Below are positions 31,431 to 42,411 of a stretch of 64,000 nt of DNA, in pieces. Source of the stretch: Mycoplasmataceae bacterium. GTDB taxonomy: Bacteria; Bacillota_I; Bacilli_A; Mycoplasmatales; Mycoplasmoidaceae. Below the pieces are notes generated by a model. The model did no database searches. It was not told the origin of the DNA and saw nothing but the letters and a program-made list of their open reading frames with translations. Each line of letters opens with the position of its first letter. Position 1 is the stretch's first letter. Location of the stretch: NCBI GenBank assembly GCA_031282505.1, contig JAITDP010000001.1, forward strand, positions 1 through 64,000. Direction: 5' to 3'. The translations under genes were made by a program, and so were the position numbers.

Positions 31431-33560
31431 TTAATCAATTTTGAATGCTTCAATTGTTAGACTACCATTGCCATCTAATTTTAAATAATATGGATGATTT
31501 TTTTTAAGTTCGTTTTTAAGAATTTGGCTGGCTAAAAAGTTTTCAATTTCTTTTTGTATGTAACGTTTTACCGGACGTGCACCATACGTTACATCATAAG
31601 CATTTGCAATGATTTTGTTTATAAGTTTTTCATTGCTCATTTTCACATCATAGCCGTCTTTCATTAAACGATCAGATAGTTCATCAAGTATTTTGATAAC
31701 GATTTCTTTTACAATTTCTTGACTGATTGAATTAAACGTAATGATTTCGTCAATACGATTGATTAATTCAGGTTTTAAATATTTTTTAAGTTCAATAATA
31801 GCTTCATTTGGTTTATTTTCAATAATTTCATGAGCACCAATATTCGAAGTCATAATAATGATTGTGTTTTTAAAGTTAACATTATTGCCTTTTGCATCGT
31901 GTAAAACACCTTCGTCTAAAATTTGTAGCAATAAATTAAGAACTTTTGGATGAGCTTTTTCAATCTCGTCAAATAAAACAATAGAATAAGGACGACGACG
32001 AACAGGCTCAGCCAACATATTTGTATCACCATAACCAATATATCCTGCAGGTGATCCAATTAGTTTACTAACTGAATGTTCTTCCATTAATTCACTGCAA
32101 TCAATTTTAATAATTGCTTTTTCACTATCAAACAAACTAAATGCAAGTGCTTTAGCTAGTTCGGTTTTTCCAACACCGGTAGGACCTAAAAAAATAAATG
32201 AACCGATTGGACGTTTTGGATCATTTATTCCAGCTTTACTACGTAATACTGCATCAGCAACAACTTGTGTTGCTTCATCTTGCCCCCTGACTCTAAGTTT
32301 TAAAACAGAAGCAAGATTTAATAGTTTTTCTTTTTCTGTCTCTAAAAGTTTAGTAAGTTTAATTCCAGTAGCTTTAGATATTACTTCAGCAATTTCATTG
32401 TTAGTAACCGAATCGCGAAAAGAAGAATTAGCAGAAATAATCTTGTTTTCAAGTGCTGTGATTTCTTTTTCTAATCTAGGTATTTCAATATACATAAGTT
32501 TACTAGCCTTTTCATATTGTCCATCGGCTTGTAAACGATCAAATTTATTTTTACTTTCATCCAACTCACCTTTTAAATCAATTAATTTTGTGTGTTCTTT
32601 CTTGTGTGCAGCTCATTTTGCTTCCTCTGTGTCACGTTTTTCTTTTAAAAGATTTAATTCATTGTCGATGTCAATAAGTTTAAGCTTTGACTGTTCATCT
32701 GTTTCGTTTAATAATGAAGCACGTTCAGTTTCTTTGTGAACAATGTCACGATTGATTTTATCGAGTTCAGCAGGCATTGAATGTAATTCGGTATTTACTT
32801 TTGCAGCAGCTTCATCGATTAAATCAATTGCCTTATCTGGCAAGAATTTATTTGTAATATATCGATCACTTAATAATACAGCAGACAATAATGCAGAATC
32901 ATGTATTTTAACTTTATGAAATAATTCTCATTTTTCTTTTAACCCACGCATAATAGTTAATGTTTCTTGAATTGTAGGTTCTGCAACATATATTTTTTGC
33001 ATTCTTCTTTCTAACGCCCCATCTTTTTCAATATACTCGCGATACTCATTCAATGTGGTTGCACCAATAATTTTAATATCACCACGGGCCATGGCGGGTT
33101 TTAAAATATTTGCTGCATCCATTGCCCCTTGTCCCTTACCCATACCAACAAGTTGGTGAATCTCATCAATAAATAAAATTATTTTACCATTTGATTTTTG
33201 TACTTGTTTAATAACAGATTCTAATCTTTTTTCAAATTCTCCTTGATAACTTGCACCTGCAATAAGACTTGATAAAGATAATTCATAAACTTCCATATCT
33301 TTTAGATTGCTAGGAACATCATTGTTAACAATTCTTCATGCAAAGCCTTCAACAATTGCTGTTTTGCCAACACCTGGTTCACCAATCAATACAGGGTTAT
33401 TCTTAGTCTTACGACTGATAATTTCGGTCAATCGTCTAATTTCTTCATCACGTCCTATAACTGGATCAATCTTGTGTTTTAAGATGTCGTCAATAAGATT
33501 ACGTCCATATGTTTGTAGGGCATTGTTTTCATTAACGTTTGGTTTTTGTGTAAATTCCAT
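31431..33560 (-). CDS. clpB: ATP-dependent chaperone ClpB (no N-terminal domain)
   Basis: An AAA+ disaggregase that works with DnaK on heat-damaged proteins. The 709-residue protein starts directly before AAA-1 and lacks the usual 140-residue N domain, as in other mycoplasma ClpB. AAA-1 has Walker A GEPGVGKT and [11 protein letters not shown] coiled-coil middle domain spans about residues 250-370. AAA-2 has [15 protein letters not shown], pore loop [10 protein letters not shown] and [11 protein letters not shown], then the C-terminal small domain ([21 protein letters not shown]). TATAAT at 33567-33572 ends 6 nt before the ATG, and a degenerate CIRCE lies just upstream, so HrcA control is likely. 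Confidence 0.93.
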
Positions 33561-33566
33561 GTCTAT

Positions 33567-33572
33567 ATTATA
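33567..33572 (-). promoter_or_regulatory. -10 box TATAAT of clpB (leaderless spacing)
   Basis: TATAAT on the minus strand ends 6 nt before the clpB ATG. Confidence 0.6.
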
Positions 33573-33580
33573 TCAAAAAA

Positions 33581-33607
33581 TTAGCAGTCTAACATATTGT
33601 TTGCTAA
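33581..33607. promoter_or_regulatory. degenerate CIRCE (HrcA operator) between clpB and glycosyltransferase
   Basis: TTAGCAGTC-N9-GTTTGCTAA, against the CIRCE consensus TTAGCACTC-N9-GAGTGCTAA: three mismatches in 18 positions, exact N9 spacing. It lies directly upstream of the clpB -10 and also 11 nt upstream of the glycosyltransferase -10 (33619-33624), so one operator could affect both directions. Confidence 0.75.
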
Positions 33608-33618
33608 CTATCATTTAA

Positions 33619-33624
33619 TATAAT
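33619..33624 (+). promoter_or_regulatory. -10 box TATAAT of the glycosyltransferase gene
   Basis: TATAAT ends 6 nt before the ATG at 33631. Confidence 0.6.
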
Positions 33625-33630
33625 ATTTTA

Positions 33631-34674
33631 ATGAAAAAACTAAACCAATCATATGATGTAGTTATTTGCTCACACAATGATCCTTATTGTAATTTTGGGG
33701 GGGTCGAAGTTTACAACAAAAGACTTGTTGAACTTTTTTTAAAAAACAATCTTAAAGTTCTTTATTTTGTGATTGTTCCAGCAATTTCACAAGAAAACAA
33801 ACAAAAAAGTTTATGTGATATTACTTATGACTGAAATTTTGCTTTTCTTATGGCAAAAAAAGCAAAACTTTGTATATATTCAGGTTCACTTAATAACAAA
33901 ACCTTTATAAAGATGTTTTCTGGATTAAAAAATTCTGTCAATATTCAACATTCAGATGCTTCATACTATAACCGTAGAAATGAAAAATGGAAATTAAATC
34001 TATCTAAAACCATTGTTTGTTATACAAACAACGACAACACATTCATATCCAATGTGATTAAAAAAAAGAAACTGCATGGTTTTAACATTGTTCCAATTAT
34101 TATTCCACTTGATCTTAAACCACTGCCAAAAAAACAAAACAAAATTTGTAAATTAATTTATTTTGGTAGAATTGTCAAAGGTAAAGGTATATACTTTTTA
34201 TTGAAAATGTTATCTCACCTTAATTATGATATCCATTTTTATGGCTTTATACCTAACTATTTTAAATTCCCAAAAAAATATGAAAAATATAAATCGCTTT
34301 TCTTTGGAAAATATAACAATAAAGACTTGCCTAACATTATTAAACAATACAACTATACAATAACCGCTACTAATGCTGAAGGTTTTTGCATTGCATTAGC
34401 TGAAAGCATGGCATGTTCCACACCAATTATTTTAAAGAACACATTTCAAAATGCTGATTTTCTTATAGATAAAGGAAAAAATGGTTTTTTTTATGATAAA
34501 AAAGCATCACCTAAAAAAGCGGCCAAACAAATTAATGCCTATATAGAAAACAATGATTGGCAAAAAACTAGCAAAAATTGCTATGAGTTTGCCAAAAAAT
34601 GATTTCCCAAAGAAAATTGAGAAAAAAAGTGAATGGATTTATACAAAAGTTTTAGCAATTCAAAACAAAAGTAA
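33631..34674 (+). CDS. GT4-type glycosyltransferase with poly-G tract (ON here)
   Basis: A 347-residue GT-B fold enzyme. The N-terminal domain begins with YDVVICSHNDPYCNFGGVEVYNKRLVELF, where GGVE is the acceptor-side glycine motif of GT4 enzymes. The C-terminal donor domain has LIYFGRIVKGKGIYFLLKML and the EX7E motif EGFCIALAESMACSTPII. The glycines of FGGV are encoded by a run of seven G (33697-33703), and the frame is intact here; loss or gain of one G would truncate the protein within about 30 codons. Probable role: glycolipid or surface polysaccharide synthesis; donor and acceptor unknown. It is divergent from clpB and followed by recU. Confidence 0.82.
33697..33703 (+). repeat. poly-G tract (7 G) in glycosyltransferase
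   Basis: Seven G at codons 23-25, in frame. One of only five G/C runs of seven or more in this window. Confidence 0.85.
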
Positions 34675-34714
34675 TTTGAGACTTTAATATTTATTTCTCA
34701 CATATATTTTATAT

Positions 34715-35203
34715 ATGGTATACAACAACCGAGGAATGTTTGCTGAAGAGATTATTAATCGTTCAATATCATATTTCCAAGGAAAAGTATACATTGAAAA
34801 ACGTGAATTAAAAATCAAAATTATTAAATCACAAAATAATGACTTGATTGTTGGAAAATTATTAGGAAAATCATTTGTAGATTATTTTGGTTTTTATAAC
34901 CAAATACATTTTGAGTTTGAAGTAAAACAAACCGAAAAAGAATACTTTGATATTAATTTAATAAAAAAACACCAGCTTGAACATTTAAAAAACATTAGTG
35001 CATTAGGAGTTAAGTCTTTCATTATTGTTTACATGTATAAATATGATAAATTTTATGTAATACCTTATCTATTGTTACAACAATACATTGATGATGCTAA
35101 TAGACAAAAAATACCAGTTGAAGTGTTAAACAAAATATCAAAAACACATGAAATTATTTATCCAGGTGTAATAAATTTTGTAGATATATGTAAATCACTA
35201 TAA
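34715..35203 (+). CDS. recU: Holliday junction resolvase RecU
   Basis: A restriction-endonuclease-fold resolvase of Firmicutes and mollicutes. The 162-residue protein has NNRGMFAEEIINRSISYF near the N-terminus, then SFVDYFGFYNQIHFEFEVKQTE. This last block holds the catalytic D...E.K triad (D of VDYFG, E and K of FEVKQT). HQLEHLKNISALGVKSFIIVYM follows. It is shorter than B. subtilis RecU (206) because the stalk and termini are reduced. The -10-like TATATT ends 6 nt before the ATG. With recR in this window it indicates an active homologous recombination pathway. Confidence 0.88.
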   Translation: MVYNNRGMFAEEIINRSISYFQGKVYIEKRELKIKIIKSQNNDLIVGKLLGKSFVDYFGFYNQIHFEFEVKQTEKEYFDINLIKKHQLEHLKNISALGVKSFIIVYMYKYDKFYVIPYLLLQQYIDDANRQKIPVEVLNKISKTHEIIYPGVINFVDICKSL

Positions 35204-35224
35204 ATAATATAATGAATATTAAGC

Positions 35225-38200
35225 ATGTTCAATTTTTTCAAAAACTCATTACGTGGGTTGCTAAAAAACAAAATTTTAGTTATTGGGTTGTCGTTTTTGA
35301 TTTTTTTGTCATCTTCCATCTATACAATTTTATCTTCTACCACAACTAATATATCTTCTCAATACACAAGTATTTCTCAAAAATCTGTATTACATGATCT
35401 TACCATAAATGAAAAATATGATATTGGTACAATTAAATATTCATTTATTGGTACTAACAAAAATGAACAACGAAATTGGTTCGAACAAAGTGATGACTTA
35501 GTTGGATACAGTACTGAAACTGATGGAACCAACAATTTAGTTTCTTGGGGAAAATATGATGAGCAAGATGATGGCACATATTTAACCACATACCGTATGG
35601 AACTTGATATAACTCAGCTTAATTCTAATTCAATTGCTTACCAAGCATATGCAAACATAATTAATCAAGCAACACCATGAACAGATCCGTTCTATCAATA
35701 TATTTTTCCAAAGATTTCAATTATTACTACATATGATTCATCTAATCCTAAACCAACATATGAAGACTCTGATTCTTTTTATTCAACAAAAGAATTGTCA
35801 GCTATCTTAACTGAATTAGATGTTGACAAAGATAAAGTAACTAAAGCACTTAATGGCACTGTATCATATCTTAACTCTAACATTCTTGATTATTATTCTC
35901 CTCTTAAAAAAATTTTAGATGATCCGGATGGAAAATATTATGGTCGTATACAATATAGAAACTTTAAGTCTATAAACATTGATAATGCAGATCCTAATCA
36001 ATATTACAAAATGGTTGTTTCTCATAATGATTCAGTTGTTACACAACAAAAAGGTGATTTGGTTGATAAAATGAATATCTTTAGTGGTATGACTAATTTT
36101 TCTGACAACGATTGACAAATCGATGTTCAAAAAATTAACAATGTTACTCCTACAATTAATGATATATTATCATATGAAGTTCCACAAACACAACCAGCTC
36201 CAAATACAAATGAATATCTAAAAGCACAAAATAAATTTAAAGTTTTAAGTGTTGGTCACCTTGATTTCGATCAAAAACTAAATATAAACTTTGCTTCATT
36301 AGCAGTGGCAACAGATGGGTTCCCTGCTACTGATTACAATAATTATTTTAATTTGCAAAAATCTGAAGTATTTTATAACAAAGGTTATAGATATACATTA
36401 AATTGAATTTTTGGTTCATTACCATACGATTTTTATATTGATGATTGAACAAGTAAGTTTACAGTGATTGCTCCACAATATGCATCTCAACACAATATAG
36501 TTCCAGCTACAAATGATATTTATATTAAATATTCTGGTTATCATGGCCCAAGCAATCCTAAAAAAATTGATATTGCCAATTGATTCAATAGCATGACACA
36601 AGATGAATTTGAAGCATGATTTTTGTGGGTACAAAATAATTTTTCAAACAATGTAATTAATATTGCACATGGAACTCCTTACATTGTTGTTGGTACTGGA
36701 ATTACCGCTGATTTTTTATATCCAATTGTTTCAATAGAAAGACCAACACCAAATTTTTCTATTGAGTCAATAAACTATATTAGTGAGTCAGGATACAATA
36801 GAATCTATGATTCATTTAGAAGCAATGCTACTGAAAAATACATCGTATGTAAATCAATTGATTATTCTTCTGTTCAATCATTAATCAATGATTTACAAAA
36901 AACTTGTAATCAAATCATGAATTGACCACCTGATACAAAATGTGTATACGCAGCTAATGATACAAATAATCATTTGAGTGCTGCAGCATTTCGTATTGTA
37001 TTCATTCCTAAATTGATTAGTTCAATCCAATTAATAGACACTATATTGACATTGTTTGTTTTAATTCTATGTGTAATAATATGTGGTACTTTTATTAGAC
37101 GTGATATAGAAGCAAACCGTTCTAATATTGGAATAATGCAAGCAAACGGAATTGGAAGAAAAACAATCATTTTAATTTCTTTACCATTTGTTATTATTTC
37201 AACAATCATTGGAACAATATCTGGATATATCTTTGGTTTGTTTATGCAAGTGCCTACACTTTCATTGTTTTCAAATTATTGAACAATTCCTACAAGTGTT
37301 CTTGCATTTAACTGAGTTACATTTTGTTTAGTATTATTTGTTCCAATGATAGTTTTAGTAATTGTTTCAATATGTTCAGTATACATTGTGTTACGTATAA
37401 AAACAACATATTTAATGAAAAGTGGTAGTGAATATAGAGTCAATGTGATTAATAAATTTATTAAAATGCCATTTAGTAAATTTGATATCATCACACGGTT
37501 TAGAGTTTCATTAGCGTTTAACTCATGATGAAAATTAATTGTATTTTCTGTAATTACTTGCTTAATAATGTCATCAGTTACTTTTGCAATCACAATTAGT
37601 GGAAAGTTTGATCAATCAATTACCACAACAAATAATGCAAAACATTATGATTATGCTATTGATTTATTCACACCAACTGAACAATCTGGACAATATATTC
37701 CAGTTGATAAAAATGAATTTGCACAAAGTGGGTGAATAAACACAAGCGAAGGCATTAATTTCATGCCCAATATATATTTCCAAGATGAAATATCTAATTT
37801 ACGTACAAAGAATACTGGTCAAATAATCGATCAAACTTATACTGAAATCTTAAAAAATAGTTCTTATGGTGGAACCCAAATTGCTAAAAGTTATTATGAT
37901 GTAGCTGCAAGTCAAGGTGGTTTTGGAAACATGGGAGTACAAAATCACACACAAGTTGAAATAATGCAAGCAATGGGACAAAACACAAATACAGTATTCC
38001 CGACTGGCGCTGATTCTGTTGGACAAAAATACGATTTACAATATATGAAAAATCGTACAATTACAAAAACTGTTTTAGATCATGATGTTGGTTCAACAAA
38101 AACAGGATATACAAATGCATGAGACTATTCTGCATCATTAATGCCTGAAAACCAACTTAATCGTATTAATGCAATCACTGATGAATTATTACAATTAGCA

Positions 38201-40297
38201 TTTATGAAAGCAAACCCAGGTGCTTACAATGCGTCTAACAAGCATCCATCAATTAATTTGCCTGGTTATGATCATAATTCTAGTGCTACATATGAAAACC
38301 CATACTCATCTGATGCTAGCAAAAATAATTGAATCAATAAAAATTATGGTCAGTTCTTTTCTAATAATGCACTTCCTGAAACTGCAAAACCTGATTACCA
38401 ATTAAATCCTGATACAACAGTTGATACATTCAAAGTTCCATTGGTTGGTATAACTGGAAAAACTAATCTTACTCCTGAATATATGAAATTTATTGCAACT
38501 ATGTATTCTGAACTTGAATGACCTAATTCAAATGGTGAAATTACATCTGATTCACCAATGGCTATAACCGAAGATTATCAAGTAAAATATAATCAAGTTC
38601 CGTTAAGTGAATCAGATGAAACTTATACATATTTGGATATAACTAATGACACTATATTTAATAAACAAGTTAGTAATGATGCAAAAATTGTAGGAATAAA
38701 ACAAAATAGCCAATATATATCATTATTAAATAATAAAAAAGATATTAGTCCATTGATTTATAATTATCCATCACAAATTTCATCTGATTCTTATTTTCCA
38801 ATAATAATAAACAAATTTGCACAAAAGAAATATGGTCTAAAAGTTGATAGCAAATTCTCTATGAATATTAATAACACAACTGACCGTTATTACAAAACTA
38901 TTCATGATGTGTCACCCTCTAGTGTATTTAATTTCAAAGTTGTTGGTATATGTGATACATATATAGGGGAAGAGTATTATGTTGCACAAGATGTTGCAAA
39001 CTATATTTTAGGTCTAAAAACACATTTATTAGACCAACAAACACAAATTCAAAATGGTCCACATTCTTATTATTTTGATTCAACAAAAGCAATTCAAATA
39101 AGTGGAGAAAACCTTGATCGTGCTAGAACTAGTACACCAAGCGATAATACTGGATTAGGTGATGGCGCACGTATATTAAATGACGTTTCATATTTTCCAA
39201 CCACCACTTACTCCTCAATGGATTCCGATCATTTTATTCAACGTAAACCTGATGGATTACCTAACTACACTCAAGACTCTGAAGGCAACTTTGATCCAAA
39301 CCCAGGAGTTAAATATGATGTTAACAATCTATATGACCTTAATGATAATAGCGATAACAAAATAACTAATGATAATTTAACTGGTAATGTCACTCCATAT
39401 GGATTTAATGGAGTGTTCACTGATAGTAAACACGGAGACTACTTAGTAAATAATTGTGCATACATATATGCACCATCTGGCATATATCCAGCTAATGATA
39501 AATTCTCAAATGATACATTAACAACATTATTTAAATATGGTGCTAATGCGCAAATTGTTAGTCAAATATTAGGATTGTGAATTTCGCCAAATAATCCAAA
39601 TAACACAGATTTAGGAAATAAAATATATAACTCATGAAGACAATGAATGTATGATGGAGATGAAACAACAGGATGAACTATCAAAACTGATTTCGGCTAT
39701 GACATTCCATATACTGATGATCAAGGTGTATCGCACCCTAATGGAGATTTAAATTATGTAGAATACGCAAGTTATATACCACAACTAATAAGTTTGTTAA
39801 TTAATGTATTTGGAAACTCATCTGTAGTTTCTTTAATAGAAACAGTTAATAACAAAACCGCTTCTCAAGCTGTGTTCAAACACTTTGTTTTAACAGTAAA
39901 TGAAATTTTAACAGTTATTTTATGTGTAATATTGCTTATGACAATTATTGTTACAATGCTTTTATCTTCTTTAATAATCAATTCTACAAAACGTCTAGCC
40001 GCTATCCTTAAAGCACTTGGATATCGTGACCATATAAATATAGTTTCAATACTTTCTATTTACTTCCCCACGCTGCTATTAGGCTTTGTTGTCTCAATAC
40101 CAATATCGTTTATATTGTTAACTTTCTTTAATTCACTCATATTTAACCTATTAGGATTGTTATTAATTACAAATCCTTTATTAATGACTTTCATAACTTC
40201 ATTAGTATTTGTTACAGCTATGTATTTCGTATTTATGACAATAGGATATATAACTCTTAAAAAAGAAAAATTAAATGTTGCAATTAAATGGATATAG
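35225..40297 (+). CDS. giant FtsX-like ABC permease
   Basis: A 1690-residue membrane protein reconstructed across some 20 TGA-Trp codons. An N-terminal helix (KILVIGLSFLIFLSSSIYTIL) is followed by a 570-residue extracytoplasmic region, then a first FtsX core near residues 585-720 (LIDTILTLFVLILCVIICG, GIMQANGIGRKTIILISL). A second helix near residue 770 leads into another 600-residue extracytoplasmic region, and a C-terminal FtsX core (VILCVILLMTIIVTMLLSS, LKALGYRDHINIVSI). This two-core layout is that of MacB/LolE-like permeases enlarged in mycoplasmas. The cognate ATPase is not adjacent. The external domains are Asn/Tyr/Ser-rich with no known fold seen. It overlaps rsmA by 10 nt. Confidence 0.8.
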
Positions 40298-41088
40298 AAG
40301 TTAGCGCTAAACAATTTATCAAGTCAAACAACTTTAATCCTTCCAAAAAGATGGGTCAAAACTTTTTGATCAACGAGAAGATATGTAAAAATCTTGTTGA
40401 CTCAATAAATTTTACAAATGTAGATTTAATTATTGAAATAGGTCCAGGCCTTGGAGCAATCACAAAGTATTTAAATATGCACAATGTTCCAATAACAGCA
40501 ATAGAACTAGATAAAAGATTAAGTGAGTTTGTTCACACTAAGTTTACAAACATTAATTTAATTAATAATGATGTATTGAAAGTTGATTTTAATGAACTAA
40601 CAGCAAAATATTCAAGTCCAATAATTGTTTCAAATTTACCATATTCAATTAGCTCTATTGTTGTAATTAAATTTGTTAAATCTAACATTAAAACAATGTA
40701 TTGTATGTTGCAAAAAGAAATGGTTTTACGATTACTTGCAAAAAAGAGTACACACGAATATAACGCATTCACAGTGCTTTTGCAAACTTATGCAAATATT
40801 AAAAAAATTACCGATGTATCTAAAAGTAATTTTTTACCTCCACCTAATGTTGATTCTATTTTTATTGTAATAGAAAAAAATAATCTTACGTATGATGAAA
40901 AATATGATAAATTTGTTCGTCAATGTTTCTTGTCAAAACGTAGAACACTTGTTAATAATCTAAAAGACATAGTAGACAAAAACAAACTTATTAATTTTTT
41001 AAATGATAACAAATTATCCTTAAGTGTTCGTGCTGAGGAACTTGATATAAAACAATTCCAAAATTTGTTTAATGCAATTACAGAATAG
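40288..41088 (+). CDS. rsmA: 16S rRNA (adenine1518/1519-N6)-dimethyltransferase
   Basis: Dimethylates two adjacent adenines near the 3' end of 16S rRNA in a late assembly step. The 266-residue protein has KKMGQNFLIN, SAM motif I IIEIGPGLGAITKYL, the acidic loop AIELDKRL and the catalytic motif IV NLPYSISS (N-L-P-Y). FLPPPNVDSIFIVIE and LSKRRTLVNNL in the C-terminal helical domain are characteristic. It starts inside the permease gene. Its last codons and stop lie in the left arm and loop of a perfect 11-bp inverted repeat. Confidence 0.94.
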   Translation: MDIEVSAKQFIKSNNFNPSKKMGQNFLINEKICKNLVDSINFTNVDLIIEIGPGLGAITKYLNMHNVPITAIELDKRLSEFVHTKFTNINLINNDVLKVDFNELTAKYSSPIIVSNLPYSISSIVVIKFVKSNIKTMYCMLQKEMVLRLLAKKSTHEYNAFTVLLQTYANIKKITDVSKSNFLPPPNVDSIFIVIEKNNLTYDEKYDKFVRQCFLSKRRTLVNNLKDIVDKNKLINFLNDNKLSLSVRAEELDIKQFQNLFNAITE

Positions 41089-41099
41089 GTAATTGCATT
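41071..41099 (+). repeat. perfect 11-bp inverted repeat at the rsmA stop
   Basis: AATGCAATTAC, a 7-nt loop containing the rsmA stop, then GTAATTGCATT. No T run follows, so it is not a typical intrinsic terminator. The next gene starts 7 nt later, so the hairpin could regulate it. Confidence 0.7.
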
Positions 41100-41106
41100 A
41101 AACATA

Positions 41107-41751
41107 ATGAGACTATTAATGACGAATGTGTGTGATAATATCCACATGGACGTAAGGGAAGCATTGGTTAAATATCGTTTAACAAAAGATCAAAAAAGTT
41201 TATTATTTCTTTTCTATAAATTCAAGGGTGATTTAGAAATACAATTTGCAAGATACGCACGTTTGTATGGAATAAAAGTAGATTTTTCTGATTACACTAG
41301 TTTGATTTTTAATACGATTAAAAAATGTTGTGAATTATTCAAACTTGCCAATACAGAAAATGAATTTAAAAGTTGGATGTTTTCTATGAATAATTTTGCA
41401 GTTAAAAATTATTTTAGATCAATCTTGAATCACAAAAGCAAACAAACTCCATTGACTTCAAAAATTGGTTATATAGATTTTGATAAAGACTTTGGTTATG
41501 ATCTTAAAATTTGTGATGAAGTTGAACACAATTTAAAAGAAAGAAAATTTATTGAGTTTCTAGATTTGTTAGATTTAACAAAAGCCCAAAAACAAATGTT
41601 TCTATTAAAATATCACGGAGTTCATTCTTCAATTATTAAAAAGAAAACACGAATGAGTCCTACTAAACAACAAAATGAATTTAGACGTCTAAGACAACTT
41701 TTCCAAGAAAACATGAATAAAATTAGTGAAACAAAAGTATCTGATGTATAA
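41107..41751 (+). CDS. sigma-factor-like regulatory protein
   Basis: A 214-residue protein that resembles small alternative sigma factors. Residues 15-105 (EALVKYRLTKDQKSLLFLFY to FKSWMFSMNNFAVKNYFRSIL) fit region 2: a helical block ending in a conserved W-motif and NY-FRS where sigma factors have RN...D..R. Residues 150-210 (LLDLTKAQKQMFLLKYHGV, then IIKKKTRMSPTKQQNEFRRLRQLF) fit region 4 with a helix-turn-helix. An alternative sigma factor of this kind controls recombination genes in M. genitalium (MG428), which sets a precedent. It follows rsmA after the hairpin. Similarity is by pattern only and the target promoters are unknown. Confidence 0.5.
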   Translation: MRLLMTNVCDNIHMDVREALVKYRLTKDQKSLLFLFYKFKGDLEIQFARYARLYGIKVDFSDYTSLIFNTIKKCCELFKLANTENEFKSWMFSMNNFAVKNYFRSILNHKSKQTPLTSKIGYIDFDKDFGYDLKICDEVEHNLKERKFIEFLDLLDLTKAQKQMFLLKYHGVHSSIIKKKTRMSPTKQQNEFRRLRQLFQENMNKISETKVSDV

Positions 41752-41760
41752 TTCACTTAT

Positions 41761-42411
41761 ATGAAATCAGTGAAAAAATTTAAAGATACCTGGCTTTCTG
41801 TTTTAGCATTAATTTATTCTATTACATTAATTCTTGTATTAATTGATAGTTATTTTGCTTCAGGAGCACATTTTATTGAATTTTTTACATATCTTTCAAA
41901 TATTTTTTGTGCAATTTGACTTTTAATTTATGCGTTAACGGGTTTTTTTAAAGCTAATAAATTTAGTATTTTCATAAGGAACAAAATTTTAGTATTAACA
42001 CTTAATATGGCTATCACTATAACTTTTTTAATTGTTGCATTATGATTATTTCCAATTTGAAAAGGTGATTGAATAAAAAATGGAATTTCTGGGGGACTTT
42101 TTTACACTCACTTTTTAACAGCAGTTGTTATGTGATTAGTTTTCTTTTACTATCAATCAACTGGAAAGTTTAATTGAAAACTTAATTTTTTTGTTTTAAT
42201 ATATCCATTAGTTTATTTTGTTGCAATCATTGTAAGACAATTAATAGTAAAAGATAAATGATATCCATATAACTTTGTTGATCCGTCTTTTTACAATAAT
42301 AATTACTTTATATTTGCAGCAGTTGTTGTTGTCTTAGCTGGAGTATTTTATGGTGTATCTTATTTATTGTGAGTAATTAAATCTAAATTAAACAAAAAAA
42401 CTGTTATTTAA
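41761..42411 (+). CDS. Pr6Pr/FAR-17a-like six-TM membrane protein
   Basis: A 216-residue protein with six helices. Family-like features are FFTYLSNIFCAIW in helix 2, YTHFLTAVVMW in helix 4 and the block KWYPYNFVDPSFYNNNYFIFAAVVVVLAGVFYG at the end; YPY-F-D followed by the last helix is the mark of Pr6Pr-type proteins. TATAAT overlaps the stop of the upstream gene and ends 8 nt before the ATG. Its 3' end overlaps convergent uvrC by 8 nt. Biochemical role unknown; distant relatives include eukaryotic ADTRP/AIG1 lipid hydrolases. Confidence 0.6.
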
